Assembly: GCA_029204225.1 (NCBI GenBank)
Contig: CM055103.1
Location: 57,339,705 to 57,403,704, forward strand
Source: Diphasiastrum complanatum
Taxonomy: Eukaryota > Streptophyta > Lycopodiopsida > Lycopodiales > Lycopodiaceae
Length of the DNA: 64,000 nt
Direction: 5' to 3'
The translations under genes were made by a program, and so were the position numbers. Below the pieces are notes generated by a model that saw only the letters and a list, made by a program, of their open reading frames with translations, was not told the origin of the DNA and made no database searches. Below, in pieces: positions 24,184 through 34,039 of the stretch (position 1 is its first letter; every line of letters starts with the position of its first letter).

Positions 24184-24420
24184 GAAAGTAATGTATTTTT
24201 GCATACTTGTTCTAAATGCAAGTTTGCGGAAATCCTTGAAGATGGCCAAGTCTTCAATGACTTCAAGTTATTAAACTTAACATATGAACTTTGAAATTAT
24301 GACATGATTGGTTACCCTTTGCTGGAGATAAGCCGGAAGCCCGTTGCAGACGTTCTTCAAATAAATTGGCTGTCTGAGTTTGTGATTCCAAGGAGACAGC
24401 TGTGGGCTTAATTTCCAACA
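24184..24420 (-). repeat. Displaced first 237 bp of the Copia-3 LTR, inverted
   Basis: The reverse complement starts TGTTGGAAATTAAGCCCACA at 24420 and matches 33630-33866 with three mismatches by eye. The match stops at 24184 exactly where the Copia-3 5' LTR remainder begins at 29164 (four bases, TTTC, are shared). This is the signature of an inversion of the segment between 24184 and 29167. Confidence 0.9.
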
Positions 24421-25287
24421 GTTTTACGCTTAAAATGATAAGTCACTTCATCTACATGGCTGGCCCATGTTAAAAAATGATCCTTCTCCCCCTTTCAGTC
24501 TACAATTTTACGTGAAGTTGCCTCAAATTGGAGGTAGAACAAAGGGGGAAAGAAATTGACATTCTTGTAGTTCTATTGAGTGTTGCAATGTTCTCAATTT
24601 TTCTTAAGAACCATTGGATTCAAATTTTTGAAAATGATAAAATTTGAGACTTGAGGTTTAGATCACAAGCAATAATTTGAGACCTGAGGTTTAGATCACA
24701 AGCAATAATTGAGCATTATTCATACCTTCTACTTATCAAAAAGTTAGGTATTTGGTCATAATAGGTGGGTACCTACAGAGAAAGCAGATATTACTTGGGG
24801 ATTCTTTCAAACTTGATGATTGTTTATAGTGCGAGGATATGTACTTTTAATATTATGGTTTTTATATCGATAGATGTCTATCTATTGATGCCTTGTTGAC
24901 GGGCTATTTTATATCCTTTTGACCCGATACTCACACAATACTAGCTTTCTCCACCCATTGAGTGGGAGATATTTTTTTAAAAATTTGAGAATAACTTTTT
25001 GGGAGTCTTTTTTGAGGTAGAACAAGGCTAAAGAAATTGACATTCTTGTAGTTTTATTGAGTTTTGCAAGGTTATCAGCTTTTATTAAGAACCATTGGAT
25101 CCAAGTTTTTGAAAATGATAAAATTTGAAAAGTGGAGGTTTAGATCACAAGCAGTAATTGAGCATTGTTCATAGTTCATACCTTCTACTCATCGTAAAAT
25201 CAGTTTTTCCTTCTTTACAAAGGAAAGGGAAGACCTCCCTGTGCGAAATTTGTGTGCCTCTTCCCTTTTTTTTCATAATTTTTTACG

Positions 25288-25321
25288 TGCACCTTCCGAC
25301 ATTTGGATGTCGGAAGGTGCA
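25288..25321. repeat. Perfect hairpin, 15-bp arms and 4-nt loop
   Basis: TGCACCTTCCGACAT, loop TTGG, then ATGTCGGAAGGTGCA. The inverted repeat is perfect. Its position inside the insertion, not at its ends, argues against simple terminal repeats. Confidence 0.9.
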
Positions 25322-25518
25322 TGTATAAAGAATTCTTATTTTTTGGCTCATTTTCCAACCAAAAGGTGCATGTCAAATAAAATTTATGCCAAAAGAAAAA
25401 GGAAAAAAAAAAAGTTTTCACATTGAGGAAGGTCACCTCCTCGTTTGCTTCGCCTTCTACCTTAGGCTACTGCTCTCTGCCAATGGCCCTTCCCCAACAG
25501 AATGGCCTCAGAGGGTGA

Positions 25519-25539
25519 CCCCCCCCCCCCCCCCCCCCC
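25519..25539. repeat. Poly-C run of 21 bases
   Basis: A homopolymer C tract in otherwise AT-rich sequence. It may vary in length or contain sequencing error. Confidence 0.9.
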
Positions 25540-26079
25540 AACCAGAAAAAAGAAAAACATTAGGTATTTGGTCATAAGTGGTGGGTACCTACAAAGAGAC
25601 TAAATCGTTCATCCTTGGGGATTCTTTCATGAGTAGCGTGAGGATATGTGAATTTTAATATGTTGGTTGTGTATTGATAGATGTAGATCTATCGATACCC
25701 TATTGACGGGCTTTTTTATATCTTTTTAAACGAATACTCACTCGACACTGATCTCCTTCTCCACCCACCGAGTGGGAGATATTTTTTTCCAAATTTGAGA
25801 GAACAACTTTTTCATATCTTTTTGAACGAATACTCACACAACGTTGATCTTCTTATCCACCCACGAAGTGGGAGATATTTTTTTTCGAAATTTGAGAGAA
25901 CGACTTTTTTGGTGTTAGTTTTTTTCAAAATTTGAGAGAATAACCCATCTCAACACGCAAAGTCCTCCACCCATCCCATTCCCCCAGCTTTTGAAAAAAA
26001 AAAACAAAAAATACCAAAAACAAAAACAAAAAGGTGAATGGAAGCTTCGGTAGCGCCCCGTCAGGCGGAGTGGGGAATC

Positions 26080-26389
26080 CTTTAAGGACGTCAGAATATT
26101 CGTGGAATATTCCGTCGGTTCTCCCCAAGCAAGGCTTGCTGCTGCTGCTGCTGCTGCTGTTAAGAGAAAAAGGAGAAAAGAGAAGAAAGAGGAGAGGAGA
26201 CAGCAGAAGAGCAGCGAGAAAGAAGAAGGAATAGCGAGGAAGAGGAGGAGGAGAGGATAGACAGAAGGAGGGGGTAGATCGGAAGGTATAGCAGCTTCTG
26301 AAGCCCTCTAGGACGCTGCTGTTGCTGTATCTGCTTCTGCTTCTTCTGCTGCTGCTTCTGGTTTTTGTTCTGCTGCATTCTGCTGTTGA
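26080..26389 (+). promoter_or_regulatory. Probable SMT2 promoter-proximal region and 5' UTR
   Basis: GC and purine content rises sharply from about 26040. Two palindromes, GAATATTC and GGAATATTCC, lie at 26095-26114, followed by a (GCT)8 run at 26138-26159, a GA-rich stretch (26160-26275) and more CTG/CTT repeats up to the start codon. Pyrimidine/purine repeats of this kind are common in plant 5' UTRs. The GAAnnTTC units resemble heat-shock elements but are one base out of standard register. No TATA box was identified with confidence. Confidence 0.4.
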
Positions 26390-27517
26390 ATGGATGCAAT
26401 GGAGGCTGTGGCTGCGTCAAGCGGATGGATCATGTCCTGGGGGCTCTTGGGAACAGCAGCAGCGGGTGGGATCGCGGCCGCGGTGTACTGGGCGATGTGC
26501 ATTGCGGGGTCAGCAGAGCGCAGGGGCAAGCGAGCAGTGGAGCTGGGCGGGGGATCGCTGTCACGGGAAGAAGTAGCAGGCAATTACAAAGAATATGCAG
26601 CATTCTTTGAAAAGCCGAAGCAGATCGAGAAGCTGGACAATGTGCCCAAGCTGGTGGATACATTCTACAATCTGGTGACAGACATCTATGAATGGGGTTG
26701 GGGGCAGAGCTTCCATTTCTCGCCTGCTGTGCCCGGGAAGTCGCACCGGGATCAAACGCGACTGCATGAGGAGAGAGTAGCAGATCTGCTGAAATTAAAG
26801 CCAGGGCAGAAGGTGCTGGATGCAGGGTGTGGAGTGGGGGGGCCGATGCGGGCGATCACCGCTCATTCTGGTGCTAATGTGGTAGGCATCACCATCAATG
26901 ACTACCAGGTGGCAAGGGCTCGGAATCACAACAAGAAGGCGCGGCTGGATCATTTGTGCGAGGTAATATGCGGAAATTTTCTGCAGATGCCTTTTGCTGA
27001 CAATTTTTTTGATGGTGCTTATTCGATAGAAGCGACATGCCATGCGCCGCAGCTGCGAGAGGTATATGCTGAGATTTACCGCGTGTTGAAGCCAGGGCAG
27101 CTTTATGTCACCTATGAATGGGTTACCACTCCCAAATATTCTGCAGATAATCCTGAGCATGTTGAGATCATCCATGGGATCGAGCACGGTGATGCGCTTC
27201 CCGGTATGCGAAGCTTCACCCAGATTGTAGAGATTGCAAAAGAAGTTGGTTTTGATGTTTTGGAAAACAGAGATCTGGCTCTTCCTCCGGCGCATCCATG
27301 GTGGAAGCGGCTGAAGATGGGACGCCTTGCATATTACCGAAACCATGTGGTGATTGCTCTGCTTTCCTTTCTGGGCATTGCTCCACAGGGCGTGGTGGAG
27401 GTGCATGAGATGCTGTTCAAGACGGCACTGTATCTGACTCGCGGAGGAGAGACTGGTATCTTCACTCCAATGCACCTTCTGGTTTGCCGCAAGCCAGCAG
27501 TTTCTCAGCGAGAATAG
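26390..27517 (+). CDS. SMT2: Sterol C-24 methyltransferase 2 (24-methylenelophenol C-methyltransferase)
   Basis: The 375-residue intronless protein transfers a second methyl from S-adenosylmethionine to 24-methylenelophenol, giving the 24-ethyl sterols (sitosterol, stigmasterol) at the ER. A hydrophobic N-terminal anchor spans about 13-40. YEWGWGQSFHFSP (100-112) is the sterol-binding region I; W at this place (YEYGWG in SMT1) marks the SMT2 class. LDAGCGVGGPMR (143-154) is the SAM motif; YSIEATCHAP (211-220) and YEWVTT (242-247) are further SMT signatures, and the sterol-MT C-terminal domain with RGGETGIFTPMH ends the protein. An in-frame TGA directly precedes the ATG, so translation cannot begin upstream; Met4 is an alternative start. 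Length is close to the ~360 residues of Arabidopsis SMT2, which also lacks introns. All key motifs are intact. The gene is GC-rich against AT-rich surroundings. Confidence 0.97.
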   Translation: MDAMEAVAASSGWIMSWGLLGTAAAGGIAAAVYWAMCIAGSAERRGKRAVELGGGSLSREEVAGNYKEYAAFFEKPKQIEKLDNVPKLVDTFYNLVTDIYEWGWGQSFHFSPAVPGKSHRDQTRLHEERVADLLKLKPGQKVLDAGCGVGGPMRAITAHSGANVVGITINDYQVARARNHNKKARLDHLCEVICGNFLQMPFADNFFDGAYSIEATCHAPQLREVYAEIYRVLKPGQLYVTYEWVTTPKYSADNPEHVEIIHGIEHGDALPGMRSFTQIVEIAKEVGFDVLENRDLALPPAHPWWKRLKMGRLAYYRNHVVIALLSFLGIAPQGVVEVHEMLFKTALYLTRGGETGIFTPMHLLVCRKPAVSQRE

Positions 27518-29163
27518 ATCCACTAATATATCTCTGTAAGGCTTGTTCGATCCTGAGCGAGGGAGGCATGATCTTCATACCAGTCTTATCCTTCATTTTC
27601 AGCGTATGATACTTGTGTTGACAACTCTGCTTGATCATGATCAAATAAAGCCTTCCCTTGCAGATGTATAGACAAGGGTTTGCATTGAAATTGCTGTTAG
27701 GGCAACTGAGAAGGAGGAGCCCTTTGCTTGCTTTCTTGCATCAACAATTGCAGGATCATCATTTGTGCTTTTATGCATGGGCAAATTTAATTTTGTAGTT
27801 TCTTGTATTTTGCAACTAGTAGAATCATTCCCTTGGATAGATTCCTTCCCTTTTTTAGTGTAATGGTTGTACTTCATATTAAGATTTTGGTGCAGAACAG
27901 CATGTCCGACCACTTTATGTCAGGATCGTGTTTTTGTTACCCATGATGGGAATAATGCCAAAGAACAAAACACATCTTACTTCATTTTTTTTTCTTTTGA
28001 CAAGTTCTTATTTTTAATGGCATGTAAATTCTCATACTGTGCATTCCTCTGATATCAGAGCTCAAGTGGAGCTTCCATCAACTTCTTGAGCTGAATTAGA
28101 TGCTCGAGGGACACCGTTATTGCTAATAACTCAATGTAAGAATTGACACGGTTTGCTTGTTAATTTATTTATGATCTAAAGTTAGTTTCTTTCGATGACT
28201 TTTAGATCTGATTATCACATTTGGTTTGGACACTTTTGAAAATTAATTTGCTCATGAGTAGAAGTAAAGAATAGTTCAGGATCAATGAAATGCTGATTTG
28301 AAATCTGGTTATCACCGGCGTCAGAGCCACCTATTCTTTAAGGATTTTGAAGCTCATCTAAGCACCAATTGTAAGGTGAGTACAGTCTGTTGGTGCAATG
28401 AATGGGAAGATGCTAACAGATTGGTCCTCTTTGTCATGACATTGGTTTCTGTACAAAAGGGTGGAGGATACTACTTGCTATGATTCTTTGGATTTCTAAC
28501 AACCATTCGATTAGAATTGAAAAAAGTTACATTGTGAGCAGAATGTCTTAGTTTTTTTCTTGTGGAAGGCATAGTCTTTGTGAATACGACTGGTGATTCA
28601 AGGTAGTCGTATAGTGTCCTTACTGCAATATTTTTTTTGTACAGTTGAATATACTCTTTACAGCATTTGGGCCCATTTCAGATTAGTTTGGGTAGTCAAT
28701 GAGTCAAAATTCACTTAGCTACCTTTCACTTCTTTCCATGTGGCAAGTGGTCACTTCAATCTTGCCTTTTCCCAATACGTTCACTTCACCCCTCATGTGG
28801 ATACCGTGTGCGTGGCCCATTATAGGTAGCCTTGCCCGGCAGTGAGAACATCATTTGCCAGTCAAATTGGCTTCTTTTTCACTCTTTGATGCTTCCCTGT
28901 GGCAGATTCCCTTTTACAAATGTGTGGCCAACATGGAAATACCTTAATGTAGAAAAAAGGCAAGGCACATGGATTCTTGCCTATCAATTTGTAAAGTGAT
29001 GCTCATACTTGTCTGCTAAAAGGCTATCAAAGTCTGCAGTGAATATATAGCTATGGTGGGAAGTTTTCTCTAGGAGGCAATGGATCGTCTCGATATGAAC
29101 AATGTGGATGATGGAGGCAATGGTGAAGCTTGAAAGAAGCCCCATTCCCTATTTGAGGAAGAG
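27518..29163 (+). other. SMT2 3' flank and intergenic DNA
   Basis: An AATAAA at about 27644 could serve as the SMT2 poly(A) signal. Beyond it no coding domain was recognised up to the broken LTR at 29164. Short open frames (27867, 28298, 29102) show nothing familiar. Confidence 0.5.
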
Positions 29164-30250
29164 TTTCGTGACAATCTGCAGAAATGAACTATGTTCGAGA
29201 CAGCTTCGCGAAAGTTTCGCGACAGTCCAAAAGTTCAACTATTTTAAAACACCCTCGACTTTTCTCGCGAAATGTTTGCGATAGTTCAAAAGTTCAAATA
29301 TTTTTTAACACCTTCGACTTTGTTCGCGAAAAGTTCGCAAAGAGAGAGAAAATTTCCGAAGGTCATCTATTTTTATGTTAAATTGTTTTAAAGACACCTT
29401 CGCCTTTTTAAGGGCACCCTCGCCTTTTTTGCAAAATCGCGAAGAGAGAGAAAAATACCAAAGGTCATCTACTTTGAACGAGGAACGTTCCCAGCCACTT
29501 CCCAAATTTGCGAAGTGAGAGAAATCCACTTCCCTTATAAAGCGAAGTGAGAGAATTTACAACGCCCTCGTCCACGTCAACATTCCCTATGGGTTGACAG
29601 TATACACTATGTACAGTTGTCACACAAGCCATATACTTCTAAGTACGGTGACAATCATTTATTGTAGTTAATACACGGATGAAATCTATAAATAGATTAT
29701 GAGACGCATTATTTGAGCCTCCCAATTATGCCGTCAATTTTTGGTTGTAATTGCTATTTGTATTGTGCTTCAATGTAATACAGCAACAGCACGCTTTTAT
29801 CTGTGTACAACGTAGATGAATGCTTGTTGTGATTGAATGCACTTTCATTGTTGTTTGGTCGCGCTTGTTTACTCACTCTGATCAGAACACAAACGTCTAC
29901 AACTCCTCAGTTTTTTATCAGACGATGGTTGTCTTTGATGCCTGAGGAACTTGCGATATCATACTGCTCTTCCATTCATTTCAAAACTATACTTCACGTT
30001 GAATCTAATTTCAGTAGTACCACATACAAACCATCTCCAATCTCTTCGGTGGACTGTACTCTTGTTTTAGAGTATGAATTAAGTTTTAAGATCCTGTTGG
30101 GCAATCAGAACGCATAAAGTTGTAATCATCTTTAGCATAAGCTGTCTATTAGACTGTTTTTGCACCTAGCATTCGATTAGAACGGGAGAGCTGTTCTGCA
30201 GTATTCCTGCTCTTTTCTCCGTTCTCATTCTTCCTATCTCCCTTGCCCCA
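29164..30250 (+). repeat. 5' LTR of Copia-3, missing its first 237 bp
   Basis: Positions 29164-29345 align with 33863-34034. It contains many TTCGCGAA-like palindromes, a TATAAATA box at 29687-29694 and ends CCTTGCCCCA shortly before the PBS. Confidence 0.8.
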
Positions 30251-30256
30251 TAAAAT

Positions 30257-30268
30257 TGGTATCAGAGC
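30257..30268 (+). other. Primer-binding site of Copia-3
   Basis: Perfect TGGTATCAGAGC, six bases after the apparent LTR end. Confidence 0.9.
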
Positions 30269-30317
30269 TTCGCTCAAATAAACCGAGAGATTAAGTTTGT
30301 TCTATTTGTATATTGTT

Positions 30318-31140
30318 ATCATGTCTCATATAGGTAGCTCTTCATCTTCATCACTCAGTGAAGCTAGAATCATTGACAAATTCAATGGTTCTAACTTCTA
30401 CATCTGGAAGTTAAAACTTAGAATGATGTTGATAGATAGAGATCTTTGGGATGTAGTAGAAGGTGAAGACCTGAAACCAGAAGATGGTGATCAATTAGAG
30501 GATCAAAGATCAGAAGACCTTAGCATGTATCACATTCAATCTGGCCGACTCCCAAATATCTCACGTTACCACGTGCAAAACCTCTAAGGACGCACTGGAC
30601 TTGTTATCAAGTCTCTATGAGACTCACGATGTAACCACAAGATTACATCTTAGAAGGAAGTTCTTTACTCTTAGCATGTCTGATTCTACTACCATCACTT
30701 CTCACATCAACAGCTTCAGTTCTCTGTTAGATCAGTTATCAGTTGTAGGATGTTCTATTCAAGATGATGATGTCGTCATGACCTTGCTTTCTTCTCTTTC
30801 AAATTCCTATGAGCACTTTGTGGTGATGATCTCCACACAACCAAACCTCACCCTTCAAAAGGTGATTGGTCATCTTCTTCAAGAAGAAATGCGGAGAAAG
30901 ACTAGCAGCCTGTCCATCAAAGACAAATCCATGGCTGTATACACCAAGAAGAAAGATCATTCCAAGGGCAAGAATTAGGTGCAGCAGTAACATGATAAGC
31001 CTCACACTCAAGGTGAGCATGGTGGACCGCGCAAGAAGCTTTTCTGCAGATATTGCAAGAGAGACAATCACGACATCAAGGAGTGTCATATATGGATCTA
31101 CAATGAGGCAAAGAAACAACAACAATAGCAGCAGCCATAC
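30318..31140 (+). pseudogene. gag: Copia-3 Gag with zinc knuckle
   Basis: The frame MSHIGSSSSSSLSEARIIDK continues with FNGSNFYIWKLKLRMMLIDR and DLWDVVEGED, the typical copia Gag N-terminus. A frame break near 30530 is followed by LDLLSSLYETHDVTTRLHLR, ITSHINSFSSLLDQLSVVG and LLSSLSNSYEHFV (30601-30978), then, after a stop, FCRYCKRDNHDIKEC (C-X2-C-X4-H-X4-C) at about 31040-31090. The polyprotein is interrupted at least twice. Confidence 0.8.
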
Positions 31141-31179
31141 TCCTCCAACGCGGCCAAATTCAAGGAGAAAGACACACAC

Positions 31180-32087
31180 TTGTTAATGGCTTACAACAGT
31201 AGCGAAGATTGTGATAGCTGGTACCTGGACAACGGTGCCACCCAACACATGACCTCTCGCAAGGAATGGTTTACGGAGTACACATCTTACAGCAGAGACC
31301 AATATCTACCTCAGAGATTCTAGCACCATATGCGTGGAAGGCAAAGGAGCAGTGAAGATCAACTTCAACAATGATCTGTCCATTTGTGTTCCTAACGTCC
31401 TTCATGTTCCTCAGTTGTCAAAGAACCTATTATCAGTCTCTAAGATAACTGATGAGGCTACATTGTTACTTTCTCATCTGAACAGTGTACAATACTCGAG
31501 GAAGATACTACTCTGACTACATGCACTAGAGTCGAAAATCTTTACGTACTCTCTAATTCAGTTGCATTAGCTAGCATCTCTAATGAGAATATAAACGACA
31601 GTGTTGTTCTGTGGTATAGTCGATTTGGACACGTGAATACAAAATCACTTTCTTATATGCATTGTAATAATTTAGTTGATGGACTAAATTTCCCTTCTTC
31701 ATTAGATAGAAAATCTTTCTTTTGTGAATCATGCATCTATGGGAAGCACTCTAGAAGCAAGTTTCCAAAATCATATTCCATCAAAACAAAGCATGTATTG
31801 GATCTTGTACATAGCGATCTATGTGGGCCAATGCCAACTCTGTCATTAGGAGATGCAATCTATTTTATCACTTTCATAGATGATTATTCTAGATGGTCAC
31901 GAACTCGGACAGTTCCTGAGAAAGTTTCTATGCCAAACTGTTCCATGACACTAGGCTTGTGCCCATGCCAAAACAGATCCTCACGAACTCGGACAGTTCC
32001 TGAGAGGTATGCACCTCAATCATTCTGGACTTCATCAGAAGAACCAAAGAGCCTAGCCGAAGCAATTAACTCCAAGGATGCTGTGAA
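31180..32087 (+). pseudogene. pol: Copia-3 protease and truncated integrase
   Basis: Protease motif WYLDNGATQHMT (about 31217-31252) reads D-N-G where D-S/T-G is expected. It is followed by IPNVLHVPQLSKNLLSVSKI-like sequence, then WYSRFGHVNTKSL and CESCIYGKHSRSKFP (zinc-binding pre-integrase) and DLVHSDLCGPMP with ITFIDDYSRW. Immediately after this the integrase core ends: a 25-bp direct repeat (31897-31921 and 31981-32005) brackets an 84-bp period of unfamiliar sequence, and the second and third catalytic residues are gone. Confidence 0.78.
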
Positions 32088-33620
32088 GTGAAAGCCATGG
32101 AAAGCGAGTACAATTCACTTTTGATGAATCAGACCTGGACACTTGACTTCCCTACTCACAAGAGAGTTATTGACAACAAGTGGATCTTCAAGAAGAAGAT
32201 CAACTCTGATGGTTCCATTGCCAAATGGAAAGCATGGCTGGTGGCTAAAGGATTCACTCAAGTCCAAGGAGTGGATTATCAAGAAATTTTCAATCTTGTC
32301 ATCAAGATGCAGTCAATCAGAACTCTGATTGCGTTAGCAGCCGCGGAAGACCTCGAAATGCACCAAATGGATGTCAAGACAACATTCCTCAATGGCAATG
32401 TCAAAGAGGAGTTGTATACCTTCCAACCGGAAGGATTCGAAGTCAAAGGCCAAGAGCACAAAGTGTGCAAACTGCACAAAGCAATCTATGGTCTGAAACA
32501 GGCCACAAGAGCATGGTTCGATAGAATCAACTCTTATCTCATTCAATTGGGATTTGCAAATAATTTAGCTAACTGTAATATTTATTCAAAGCATATGGGC
32601 ACCAATTCAGTTCACATAGCTCTTTACGTAGATGATGCATTTATTCTGTCTAACGACACTTCTCTACTGTACACTACTAAGAGTGATCTGTCAAAGGAAT
32701 TTGACATGACTGATTTAGGAGTTGTTCATTCTTTGCTAGGAATTCACATTACTAGAAATAGACTTCACAAGAAGATCTATCTTAGCCAGCAGGCATATCT
32801 AAAAGGCATTTTAAAAAAATTTCATATGTTTGATTGCAAACCAATTGATACTCCAATGGATCCAAGTATAGTATTGACTAAATCTTCTTCTGCTGAGATT
32901 GATAGTGAAGTACTCGACTTAGCGAAGTACCCTTATCATTCACTAATCGGATTTCTGATGTATGCAATGATGTGTACTAGACCAGATTTAGCATACACTG
33001 TCAGCACGTTAAGTCAATTCATGTCTAATCCTAGGATCTCTCATTGGAAGGCATTAAAGAGAGTGATGAGATATATCCAGGGAAGTTTAGATCACATTTT
33101 ATGTTATAATGGAAATGTTATCGACCCACTCATCTTACAAGGCTAGTCTGACTCAGACTGGGGAGGAACAGTCTCTACCATAAAATCTACCTCCGGGTTC
33201 TGTTTCTATCTGGCAGGGGACCGATTTCGTGGAACTCAAGGAAGCAGAAATCAGTCACGCTTTCTTTGACAGAGGTAGAGTACATTGCAACATGTCAAGC
33301 TTCAAAAGAAGCTGTATGGATCAGGTTATTACTTCACGACTTGCATCACACTCAGTTCAATGCTACCACCATTCTGTGTGACAATTTGAGCTATAATTCT
33401 CTGTCACTGAATCCCAAATTTCATGGCAAATCCAAGCACATAGAAATGCAGTATCACTTCATTCGAGAGAAAGTTTTCTCAAGGCAAGTGATCCTTCAAT
33501 AGTGCTCCACAACCAAAATGGTCGCAAACATCTTCACCAAAGTGCTTTCCAGGATCAAGCACCAAAAGTTCTTCAACATGCTAAACCTGATGAAGATACC
33601 AAGTCACCAACCGCGACCTT
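32088..33620 (+). pseudogene. pol: Copia-3 reverse transcriptase and RNase H
   Basis: A 352-residue open frame covers the RT from NQTWTLDFPTHKRVIDNKWI through MHQMDVKTTFLNGNVKEELY, YGLKQATRAWFDR, ALYVDDAFILSND (intact YVDD) and MTDLGVVHSLLGIHI to HWKALKRVMRYIQGSLDH. A TAG at 33144-33146 precedes SDSDWGGTVSTIKSTSGF (RNase H). After another shift, SLTEVEYIATCQASKEAVW and KSKHIEMQYHFIREKVF follow. The RT domain itself is intact in one frame; the RNase H is broken. Confidence 0.85.
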
Positions 33621-33629
33621 AAGGGAGAT

Positions 33630-34034
33630 TGTTGGAAATTAAGCCCACAGCTGTCTCCTTGGAATCACAAACTCAGACAGCCAATTTATTTGAAGAACGT
33701 CTGCAACGGGCTTCCGGCTTATCTCCAGCAAAGGGTAACCAATCATGTCATAATTTCAAAGTTCATATGTTAAGTTTAATAACTTGAAGTCATTGAAGAC
33801 TTGGCCATCTTCAAGGACTTCCGCAAACTTGCATTTAGAACAAGTCTGCAGAAATACATTACTTTCGAGACAATCTACAGAAATGAACTATGTTCAAGAC
33901 AACTTCGCGAAATGTTCGCGATAGTCCAAAAGTTCAACTATTTTAAAACACCCTCGACTTTTCTCGCGAAATGTTTACGACAATTCAAAAGTTCAAATAT
34001 TTTTTAACACCTTCGACTTTGTTCGCGAAAAGTT
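33630..34034 (+). repeat. 3' LTR of Copia-3, 3'-truncated
   Basis: Starts TGTTGGAAATTAAG after a purine tract (AAGGGAGAT). The first 237 bp match 24184-24420 (reverse complement), and from 33863 they match 29164-29345. The alignment ends at AAAAGTTC (34034), where the non-LTR RT relic begins. Confidence 0.88.
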
Positions 34035-34039
34035 CATCC

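Larger units (their letters stand above)
25198..25557. repeat. ~360-bp insertion in the second tandem unit
   Basis: This block has no counterpart in unit 1. It contains a perfect 15-bp hairpin (25288-25321) and a 21-base poly-C run (25519-25539). Open frames of about 60-73 residues are low complexity. It may be a small non-autonomous insertion, but no terminal inverted repeats were found. Confidence 0.6.
24531..25917. repeat. Two ~480-bp tandem units upstream of SMT2, second unit split by an insertion
   Basis: Unit 1 is 24531-25013. Unit 2 starts at 25014 (both start GAGGTAGAACAA), breaks near 25197 and resumes near 25558, ending about 25917. Shared landmarks are GAAATTGACATTCTTGTAGTT, GGTTTAGATCACAAGCA, GTATTTGGTCATAA and GAGTGGGAGATATTTTTTT; the last occurs three times because unit 2 has an extra ~100-bp internal copy. 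Confidence 0.85.
29164..34034 (+). mobile_element. Copia-3: Ty1/copia element with rearranged LTRs
   Basis: The order is 5' LTR (its first 237 bp missing here and found inverted at 24184-24420), PBS, gag, knuckle, protease, pre-integrase, truncated integrase, RT, RNase H, purine tract and 3' LTR (33630-34034, cut at its 3' end by a non-LTR RT relic). LTR overlap segments differ by about 1-6%. Many stops make it inactive. Confidence 0.88.

Noticed and set aside
26795-27523. 242-residue open frame on the minus strand opposite SMT2
   Set aside because: Shadow of the SMT2 coding sequence; no domain and no independent support.
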